Positions 57,439 to 64,000 of a stretch of DNA of 64,000 bases are shown in pieces. The stretch's first letter is position 1. Every line of letters begins with the position of its first letter. This stretch comes from Ligilactobacillus sp900765635. Lineage in GTDB: Bacteria > Bacillota > Bacilli > Lactobacillales > Lactobacillaceae. The notes beneath the pieces were generated by a model. It did not search any database, had not been told where the DNA came from, and saw only the letters and a program-made list of their open reading frames with translations. A program made the translations under genes and the position numbers. Where the stretch lies: contig NZ_CASCJC010000001.1 in the NCBI RefSeq assembly GCF_949152225.1, forward strand, positions 124,001 to 188,000. Direction: 5' to 3'.

Positions 57439-58120
57439 ATGAGAGAAAAATTTGTAGATAGTATGAATTAGCTGATAAAATGGATTTATATTCTTTTTAT
57501 GTTATGGATATTTTTAGGAGCTTTAAGAGATTCTAACTTAGAAATAAATAATGCTACCGGTGTTAGTGTAGGTGTGTTAATACTGTTAGTAGTGTTGTTT
57601 TTTGTTTTCAAAAAATTGGATTTAGTAAGATTGGAAATTTTTTCTTAGGTAAATATAAATTTCTTATAGCAGGTATTTTAGCAGTTGGTGTAATTACTTT
57701 TCAAATATATTTTGTGATGAATATACATCCTGCTATTGGTTTTGATATTTCAGCATTACATAATGCATTGATTGGAAAGCCGGATAATGTTTATTATTCA
57801 CAATATCCTAACAATGTTTCTTTCTTCATGTACATGCATTTTTGGTCACAACTTTTTGGTTCAACAAGTTGGTTATTTTTAGATTTATGTACACTTGTTT
57901 GGACGGATTTATCAGCAATTTTAAATATTTTAGCATTATATTTTATAAATAAGAAGTTAGTGGTTCCTGGGATATATATTCATTGGTGAAATGTTATTTT
58001 TATTAATTTTTGAAGGTGGGAGAAGTGGATGACTGATTCAATTTTTACTTGTATTTTTTATTCTTCCCACAATTCAATTAGAATGTTACAAGAATGAAAA
58101 TAATTATAAATTAACAAAAT
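57439..58120 (+). pseudogene. Decayed paralogue of the GT-C-like membrane protein at 52026-53531
   Basis: Translating in pieces gives MREKFVDSMN-stop, then WIFLGALRDSNLEINNATG (intact copy: WTFLGAVRSPNLEINNVSG), a frameshift in the T-rich run near 57640, then HPAIGFDISALHNALIG (HPKIGFDVGGIHRAILG) through INKKLVVPGIYIH. There the homology jumps to GEMLFLLIFEGGRSG, matching the last 40 residues of the intact copy, with a TGA after RSG. So about 280 codons are deleted and at least two stops and one frameshift have built up. It lies directly before the gene at 58137. Confidence 0.88.
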
Positions 58121-58136
58121 TTATAGGAGAAACAGA

Positions 58137-59879
58137 ATGAATATTTTTAAAAGAAATAAGATATTAATTAATTTAGGAATAGTTAGTCTATTTAGTATTT
58201 TTGCGTATTTGATGATTTTACCATTATATACAACTGGGAAAGTTGCTGTATTATCGGATTTTTATTTTCATGCAGCTAGGGTAGAAGAAATCTTTAATAA
58301 TTTAAAGCATGGGGAGATGTTTACCTTCATTGCTACATTAACATTTCAACATACTGGAGTAGGATCATTTTTATTTTATCCAACGTTATTTTTGTATCCA
58401 TGGGCAATATTAAGGTTCTTTTTTAATCCTATAAATTCATTTTATATGTGGTATTGGTTAATTACGGTATTAACATTTGTAATTAGTTATTATTGTATGT
58501 TTAAATTCTCTAAGAATAGACTTCAATCGTTAATTTTTTCATTTTTATATGTTTTAATGCCATATCATTTATATTTAGGAACTTCTGTTTTTGGAGAGTT
58601 TATTGCCTCTATGTTTTTGCCAATTATTTTTTTAGGTGCATACTATATTTTTTATGGAGATTATAGAAAATGGTACTTTTTGAGCATTGGTATGGCTTTA
58701 TTAGGATATAGTCATATTCTTAGTGTGTTTATGACATGTGAAGTACTAGTTATAATATTTATAATATTATTATTTATAAAGAAAATAAGTATTAAAAGAA
58801 TTGGGTATATATTAATATCAGCAATAGTCACTTTGTTAATGGTTTTACCAGTAATTTATCCATTTATTACAGACTTTATAGGAAAAAATATAAGTAGTGC
58901 ATTGCCTGGAATTTCTCCACCATTATTAATGACAGGTAGTAGAATTTTTGAAGCATCGATTTCTAATGAAGTTACTAATTGTAGTATTGGTGTGATATTG
59001 CTAGTTACATTATTTTTTGGATATGTAAAAGAAAAGCCGTATAGATTTATTTATTATCTAGGAATATTATGTGTTGTTATTTCAACTAACTTAATCCCTT
59101 GGATGGCAGTATCAGATACTTTTTTGGGGATGGTACAATTGCCATTTAGATATTTAATGTATGCAGGATTATTTTTGGCAACAGTATGTTGTTATAAAAT
59201 TTTAATGTATATGCAAAGAAATACGAATTTGAATCAAAAAAATGTATATCATAGGATACAAATTACTTTAATTATTTTTGGAGGTAGTTTTATATTTTAT
59301 TATGGCGCTAACTCAGATATTATTGATAGGGTCAAAGTAGATAATTCTGAACAGTATTTACAACCAGCAAATAGTTCTGACTCGGTACAAGTTGTTCCTA
59401 ATATAGTTCAACTAGACAAAAATAATTATCGAAATCAGTTTGGATATGCGGTATTATATGGTGAAACGGATTATTATCCTAAAGTGGCAATAGATAATGA
59501 AAAATATAAAAATGATATTATAAATAATATAGCAGTTATTAATAAAAAAGAGATAAAGATTACTCCCATAAGTCAGCCAAATCAACTTGTCTATGATATT
59601 AATGTAGCTCAGAAAAGTAATGTTGATTTGCCTGTAATAGCATATACTAATACAAAGGTAAATATTGACGGAAAAAATAAAGAATTTACTATTAGTGATA
59701 GGGGAACTGTTAATGTGAAATTATCTAGAGGAGAACATACAATTACAGTTGGCTATGAGCCACCAAAGACCTTTTATAGATTAATTGTTTTTTCAATTTT
59801 TGTTATTATTGGTTTATGTGTGTTTATTATAAATAATAAAATAAATAGTAAAAGAATGGTAAAAATTATTAGTAAATAG
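58137..59879 (+). CDS. Large polytopic membrane protein, GT-C-type (PTPS-related/YfhO-like)
   Basis: 580-residue protein with about 12 helices in the first 400 residues and a C-terminal outside domain (about 405-540) ending in a last helix. LSDFYFHAARVEEIFNNLKHGE in the first outer loop and MPYHLYLG are typical of the 6-pyruvoyl-tetrahydropterin-synthase-related membrane family and of GT-C enzymes using lipid-linked sugars. GGAGAAAC precedes the ATG. With the GtrB-like GT2 that starts 11 bases after its end it could form a wall-glycosylation unit: GtrB makes undecaprenyl-P-sugar, this protein transfers it outside. Very AT-rich, AGA/ATA codons. Confidence 0.7.
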   Translation: MNIFKRNKILINLGIVSLFSIFAYLMILPLYTTGKVAVLSDFYFHAARVEEIFNNLKHGEMFTFIATLTFQHTGVGSFLFYPTLFLYPWAILRFFFNPINSFYMWYWLITVLTFVISYYCMFKFSKNRLQSLIFSFLYVLMPYHLYLGTSVFGEFIASMFLPIIFLGAYYIFYGDYRKWYFLSIGMALLGYSHILSVFMTCEVLVIIFIILLFIKKISIKRIGYILISAIVTLLMVLPVIYPFITDFIGKNISSALPGISPPLLMTGSRIFEASISNEVTNCSIGVILLVTLFFGYVKEKPYRFIYYLGILCVVISTNLIPWMAVSDTFLGMVQLPFRYLMYAGLFLATVCCYKILMYMQRNTNLNQKNVYHRIQITLIIFGGSFIFYYGANSDIIDRVKVDNSEQYLQPANSSDSVQVVPNIVQLDKNNYRNQFGYAVLYGETDYYPKVAIDNEKYKNDIINNIAVINKKEIKITPISQPNQLVYDINVAQKSNVDLPVIAYTNTKVNIDGKNKEFTISDRGTVNVKLSRGEHTITVGYEPPKTFYRLIVFSIFVIIGLCVFIINNKINSKRMVKIISK

Positions 59880-59890
59880 GGAGTTAAAAT

Positions 59891-60817
59891 ATGAAAATTT
59901 CACTAGTTATACCATGTTACAACGAACAAGAATCTATCCCGTTATTCTATCAAGCTTTAGAACAAGTAAAGCCACAATTACGCGGTTATGAACTAGAATA
60001 TTATTTTGTTAATGATGGTTCAAAAGACAATACATTAAATGAGTTACGGCAATTAAATAAGCAACATCCTGATTCAGTACACTATATTTCTTTTTCACGC
60101 AATTTTGGGAAAGAAGCTGCTTTATACGCAGGGCTACAAGCTGCTACAGGAGATTATGTAGCGGTGATGGATGTTGATTTGCAAGATCCACCAGAACAAT
60201 TACCGGAAATGTTAGCGGGAATTGAAGATGAAGGATACGATGTTGTCGGAACACGGCGCGTTGATCGAACAGGAGAACCAGTAATTCGTTCTTTCTTTTC
60301 GAACATGTTTTACAAATTAATTAATCGTATCTCAAACACTCAATTTATTAGTGGTGTGCGGGATTATCGCTTGATGACACGTCAAGTAGTTGATTCAATT
60401 TTGGAAATGTCTGAATACAATCGTTTTTCAAAGGGCCTTTTTAGTTGGGTTGGTTTCAATGTTAAGTATTTAGAATATCAAAATCGTGACCGTGTAGCAG
60501 GAGAAACATCTTGGTCGTTTTGGGGCTTATTGAAGTACTCAATTGAAGGAATCGTCAATTTTTCTGAAGCTCCTTTGGCGTTTGCATCTTGGTTAGGGGG
60601 AGCTTCTGCTTTTGCATCAGTGGTCAGCATCATTTTTATTGTTGTGCGTAAGATAATTTATGGTGGCAGTGTAAGTGGCTGGGCATCATTGATTTCTGTA
60701 ATACTATTAATTGGTGGAATTCAATTGTTGTGTTTAGGGATTGTTGGCAGATATATTGGTAATATTTATTTGGAAGTTAAAAAAAGACCAGTGTATATAA
60801 TTAAAGAGAAAAAATAG
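59891..60817 (+). CDS. GtrB/CsbB-like undecaprenyl-phosphate glycosyltransferase
   Basis: 308-residue GT2 with two C-terminal helices (about 232-255, 265-288). SLVIPCYNEQESIPLFY, NDGSKDNT, the DVDLQDPPE metal motif and the RDYRLM and NRFSKGLFSW segments match GtrB/DPM1-type enzymes that load a hexose onto polyprenyl phosphate. Its codon use is more like the core genome than that of its neighbours. A small GtrA-like flippase gene is not seen nearby. Confidence 0.88.
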   Translation: MKISLVIPCYNEQESIPLFYQALEQVKPQLRGYELEYYFVNDGSKDNTLNELRQLNKQHPDSVHYISFSRNFGKEAALYAGLQAATGDYVAVMDVDLQDPPEQLPEMLAGIEDEGYDVVGTRRVDRTGEPVIRSFFSNMFYKLINRISNTQFISGVRDYRLMTRQVVDSILEMSEYNRFSKGLFSWVGFNVKYLEYQNRDRVAGETSWSFWGLLKYSIEGIVNFSEAPLAFASWLGGASAFASVVSIIFIVVRKIIYGGSVSGWASLISVILLIGGIQLLCLGIVGRYIGNIYLEVKKRPVYIIKEKK

Positions 60818-60830
60818 GAAAGGATATAAA

Positions 60831-61781
60831 ATGTATATTAGATCACTAATTAGAGCTGGTGAAGCACGGATGAATTTCATCATAAAAAAACATGAAAAAT
60901 GTGGTGATGTAAAGGAAAGAGAAAAAATAAATAGTCGATATGAATTATTTGGTCTATTTGGTCTATTAAAGCTATTATTCTGTTCTAAAAGTAATTCTTA
61001 TAAATATAATCTAGCAATAGTTGCAATTATGAAGAATGAGGCACCATATATTGCTGAGTGGATTAATTATTATAGATCAGTTGGTGTGAAGCATTTTTAT
61101 ATTTATGACAATGAAAGTACAGATAATTTAGAGAGTGTGATACAGGGCTTGACAGATGTTACCTATCAAAAAATTCATGGAAAAGCTCGCCAGTTAGATG
61201 CGTATAATGATGCCTTAAATAGATATGGTAAAAGTTGCAAATACATGGCTTTTTTGGATGGTGGTGAATTCATTTTTTGTCCTAATTCAGACAACAAGCT
61301 AGTACCCGTACTAGATGCATATTTCTCTAAAAAAAATATCGGAGGATTGGGGATTAATTGGCAAGTCTTTGGATCGAGTAATTTTGACACCAAACAAGAA
61401 GGGCTCATAACAGATAATTATGTTTATCGTTCAGATGAAAATTTTGAAAAGAATAGACATATAAAAACTGTATGTATGCCTTCTAGAAGTGCTGGTTTTG
61501 TTTATGATCCGCATAGTATGATATATCTTCCGGGCTATCATGCTATTAACGAAAATTTTGAGAGAATAGAAGGGCCACTTACTGAGGTTCCTAGTACTAA
61601 GAAAATTAGGATAAATCATTACTTTTCAAAATCAAAAGAAGAGTTCTTAAGTAAAAGAGCAAGGGGTCAGGCAGATTCAGATAAAATTCGTGATATGAAA
61701 CAATTCGATGACCATGATAAAAATGATATATATGACGATTCTCTTAGAAAGTACAATCGTTGTCATGGATTAAGTATGTAA
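60831..61781 (+). CDS. Glycosyltransferase family 92-like protein
   Basis: 316-residue protein. LAIVAIMKNEAPYIAEWINYYRSVGVKHFYIYDNESTDN is the opening of GT92 proteins (given in two parts elsewhere: MKNEAPYIAEW, FYIYDNESTD). GINWQVFGSS and RINHYFSKSKEEF are also conserved. The usual metal motif FLDxDEF reads FLDGGEF here, so the second Asp is lost, which may alter or abolish activity. It follows GtrB after 13 bases and is AT-rich. Confidence 0.78.
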   Translation: MYIRSLIRAGEARMNFIIKKHEKCGDVKEREKINSRYELFGLFGLLKLLFCSKSNSYKYNLAIVAIMKNEAPYIAEWINYYRSVGVKHFYIYDNESTDNLESVIQGLTDVTYQKIHGKARQLDAYNDALNRYGKSCKYMAFLDGGEFIFCPNSDNKLVPVLDAYFSKKNIGGLGINWQVFGSSNFDTKQEGLITDNYVYRSDENFEKNRHIKTVCMPSRSAGFVYDPHSMIYLPGYHAINENFERIEGPLTEVPSTKKIRINHYFSKSKEEFLSKRARGQADSDKIRDMKQFDDHDKNDIYDDSLRKYNRCHGLSM

Positions 61782-61805
61782 TATAGTTATGTAATAGTTT
61801 TAAAA

Positions 61806-61856
61806 TGCATTGAAAAGCGAGAAAAGATGTTAGTTCGTTTTTCAATGCTATTTTTG
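61806..61856 (+). terminator. Terminator after the GT92-like gene
   Basis: GCATTGAAAA pairs with TTTTCAATGC, with inner GCGA/TTCGT pairing, followed by TATTTTT. Confidence 0.8.
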
Positions 61857-61909
61857 ACTATTCTTTTAAAAACTTGAAATCTTCTTGAAAATATAGCACA
61901 ATAACAATG

Positions 61910-61953
61910 AGTGCCTAGGGCACTATAAAAGAAATCGTTGATGTTTTTACATC
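61910..61953 (+). promoter_or_regulatory. Two small hairpins in the glf leader
   Basis: AGTGCC-TAG-GGCACT (61910-61924) and GATGT-TTTT-ACATC (61940-61953); the second ends one base before the AGGAGG site of glf. They may tune translation. The promoter upstream is not clear. Confidence 0.45.
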
Positions 61954-61968
61954 TAGGAGGATATTTAC

Positions 61969-63084
61969 ATGACAAAGTACCTAGTAGTAGGCGCAGGACT
62001 TTTTGGCGCTGTTTTTGCACACGAAGCTGCTAAGCGTGGCCATGAAGTTAAGGTAATTGAAAAAAGAGGTCACATCGCAGGAAACATCTATACTAAAGAG
62101 ATTAATGGCATTCAGGTTCATCAATATGGAGCACATATTTTCCATACTTCTAATGAACATGTTTGGAACTATGTAAATCAATTTGCTAAGTTTAATCGTT
62201 ACACTAACAGTCCGGTGGCTAATTACAATGGTGAAATTTACAACTTGCCGTTTAATATGAACACCTTTAACAAATTATGGGGTGTGGTTACTCCTGAACA
62301 AGCCCAAGCTAAGATTGATGAACAACGGGCAGTTTTAAACGGGAAAACACCTGAAAACTTAGAAGAACAAGCAATTTCATTGATTGGGACAGATATCTAT
62401 GAAAAACTAATCAAAGGTTACACCGAAAAACAATGGGGACGTAAGGCGACTGATTTGCCAGCCTTTATCATCCGGCGTTTACCGGTGCGTTTGACGTACG
62501 ATAATAACTACTTTAATGATGATTACCAAGGAATTCCGGTTGGTGGTTATACGCAGATTGTAGAAAAAATGTTAGCTCATGAATTGATCAGCGTTGAAAC
62601 AAATGTAGATTTCTTTGCTAAAAAAGACGAATATTTGGCAAGTTATGACCGAATCGTCTTTACAGGAATGATTGATGAATTCTTTGATTATGAATTAGGT
62701 GAATTAGAATATCGTTCATTACGTTTTGAAAGTGAAGAATTAGACGTTGATAACTATCAAGGTAATGCCGTGGTAAACTACACGGATGCCAAAACGCCAT
62801 TTACCCGAATCATCGAACATAAGCACTTTGAATTTGGAAAAGGTGATAAGAATAAGACGGTTATCACGCGCGAATATCCACAAGACTGGCAACGTGGTGA
62901 TGAACCATACTATCCAGTTAATGATGATAAAAATAACCGTTTGTACAAGCAATACACACAATTAGCTAAGCAAAAAGCAGATAAGATCATCTTTGGTGGT
63001 CGCTTAGGACAATATCGTTATTACGATATGGACCAAGTTATTGCTGCAGCTTTAGTAACAGTAAAAAATGAATTTGAGGGATAA
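61969..63084 (+). CDS. glf: UDP-galactopyranose mutase
   Basis: 371-residue flavoenzyme interconverting UDP-galactopyranose and UDP-galactofuranose, the donor for galactofuranose in surface polysaccharides. The FAD-binding VVGAGLFGAVFAHEAAKRGH, EKRGHIAGN and the HQYGAHIFHT segment (substrate site) are intact, and the arginine in RIIEHKHFE fits the UDP-sugar site. AGGAGG precedes the ATG by 8 bases. A flippase follows after two bases. Confidence 0.96.
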   Translation: MTKYLVVGAGLFGAVFAHEAAKRGHEVKVIEKRGHIAGNIYTKEINGIQVHQYGAHIFHTSNEHVWNYVNQFAKFNRYTNSPVANYNGEIYNLPFNMNTFNKLWGVVTPEQAQAKIDEQRAVLNGKTPENLEEQAISLIGTDIYEKLIKGYTEKQWGRKATDLPAFIIRRLPVRLTYDNNYFNDDYQGIPVGGYTQIVEKMLAHELISVETNVDFFAKKDEYLASYDRIVFTGMIDEFFDYELGELEYRSLRFESEELDVDNYQGNAVVNYTDAKTPFTRIIEHKHFEFGKGDKNKTVITREYPQDWQRGDEPYYPVNDDKNNRLYKQYTQLAKQKADKIIFGGRLGQYRYYDMDQVIAAALVTVKNEFEG

Positions 63085-63086
63085 AA

Positions 63087-64000
63087 ATGAGAGTTGTCCG
63101 CAACTATTTATATAACGCGGGGTACCAAGTTTTAGCGATTATCTTACCATTAATTACCGCTCCATATATCAGTCGTATTTTAGGTGCACATGGGGTTGGG
63201 ATTAACGCGTATACGAATTCTTTAATAACATACTTTACGTTGCTGGCCAGTGTAGGAATCGGTTATTATGGAAATCGTCAAATTGCATACGTGCGCGAGA
63301 ATGCTCAAAAGTTAGCACAGACTTTTTGGGAAATCCAGATTGTTAAGACTGTTACGACAATATTGGCAACTGTTATTTTTGCGATTTTTGTGTATTTCTA
63401 CGACAAATATACGATATATTTGTGGTTACAGGCGCTTAATCTATTAGCGGTCGCCTTCGATGTTTCTTGGCTTTATATGGGTGTCGAAGATTTCAAACGT
63501 ACGGTAATGCGCAATACGATTGTTAAGATTATATCTGTAATTGCGATCTTTGTCTTTGTTAAAGATGTCAATGATATCGGGGTATATATTGTCATCTTAG
63601 GGCTAGGGAATCTGTTAGGTAATATGATTTTATGGCCACACTTATCTAAGATGTTGACTAAAGTTAAATTTAGTCAATTAAAACCCTGGCAGCATCTAGG
63701 CCCTTCTGTAGCGTTGTTTATTCCGCAAATCGCAACGCAAGTATATCTTCAATTAAATAAAACAATGCTAGGGGTCATGATTGGAACAACAGCGTCAGGC
63801 TTTTATCAAAGCTCGGATAACTTAGTTAAAATGGTGCTTGCAATTGTAACGGCAACAGGAACCGTGATGTTACCGCACGTTTCTAATGCCTTTGCAGGAG
63901 GCAACCATGAAAAAGTTAATAAATTGTTGTATACCTCATTTGATTTTGTGTCAGCAATTGCTTTTCCGATGAGTTTTGGTTTGGCTGCAATATCTTTGAA
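63087..64000 (+). CDS. Polysaccharide flippase (Wzx/RfbX-like), 3' end outside window
   Basis: The frame starts at ATG 63087 (GAGGG in the end of glf) and is open for 304 codons to the window edge. MRVVRNYLYNAGYQVLAIIL, ITAPYISRILGAHGVGINAY and the QLNKTMLGVMIGT segment are typical of PST-family oligosaccharide flippases in Gram-positive capsule loci. At least eight helices are visible. It would move lipid-linked repeat units, likely containing galactofuranose, to the outer face. Confidence 0.9.
   Translation, partial: MRVVRNYLYNAGYQVLAIILPLITAPYISRILGAHGVGINAYTNSLITYFTLLASVGIGYYGNRQIAYVRENAQKLAQTFWEIQIVKTVTTILATVIFAIFVYFYDKYTIYLWLQALNLLAVAFDVSWLYMGVEDFKRTVMRNTIVKIISVIAIFVFVKDVNDIGVYIVILGLGNLLGNMILWPHLSKMLTKVKFSQLKPWQHLGPSVALFIPQIATQVYLQLNKTMLGVMIGTTASGFYQSSDNLVKMVLAIVTATGTVMLPHVSNAFAGGNHEKVNKLLYTSFDFVSAIAFPMSFGLAAISL

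Overview
The window is a low-GC Firmicute chromosome segment, most likely from the Lactobacillaceae. The 16S gene reads closest, from memory, to the Ligilactobacillus/Liquorilactobacillus (former L. salivarius) group. The gene content fits a fermentative gut, plant or food lactobacillus: several PTS systems, CcpA (cre) sites, an LPXTG surface enzyme and a tRNA-free rrn operon. Species cannot be fixed from sequence reading alone.

Layout. (1) 1-3.65 kb: end of a lone mannose-type IIB, then manL-manM-manN-manO. (2) 3.65-9.06 kb: a complete rrn operon (16S-23S-5S, no tRNA) with three tandem promoters and long processing stems around 16S and 23S. (3) 9.1-18.7 kb: a galactose/galactitol/tagatose island (IIA-IIB-IIC, DeoR regulator, lacA, lacB, lacD) driven by a promoter overlapped by a cre site, followed by a 1404-residue sortase-anchored GH2 beta-galactosidase. 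Together they suggest galactoside hydrolysis on the cell surface and galactose use through the tagatose-6-phosphate pathway; lacC is absent, and FruK at 54.5 kb is a possible substitute. (4) 18.8-23.8 kb: a UspA protein, then a five-gene operon (C26 gamma-glutamyl hydrolase, APC permease, RidA, Cys/Met PLP lyase, YheO-type regulator). (5) 24.0-31.9 kb: a distinct AT-rich operon with a PRD regulator, M42 peptidase, lactose/cellobiose-type PTS IIA/IIB/IIC, M24 peptidase, MalY/PatB-type PLP enzyme and an RDD protein. It has a sugar-type PTS but no glycosidase, and is the best candidate for an undescribed system. (6) 32-45 kb: housekeeping and accessory genes: ilvE, LysR/cupin/CMD, an IS607-type element with TnpB and a likely omega RNA, phosphatase, MerR, pcp with DUF969/DUF979, queH, a Nudix-type regulator and an MFS/MarR pair with a clear operator. 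(7) 45-64 kb: surface polysaccharide and glycosylation genes (GT2s, acyltransferase, GT-C-like membrane proteins, GtrB-like GT2, GT92-like, glf, flippase), interrupted by ACT/UPF0210, a CPA2 antiporter and the fruR-fruK-fruA operon, plus a decayed copy of one membrane gene.

The AT-rich genes at 24-32, 52-53.5, 57.4-59.9 and 60.8-61.8 kb use AGA and ATA codons much more than their neighbours, consistent with acquisition by transfer. Starts were reassigned where a ribosome binding site favoured an internal codon. All functions come from motif reading; no database search was run.
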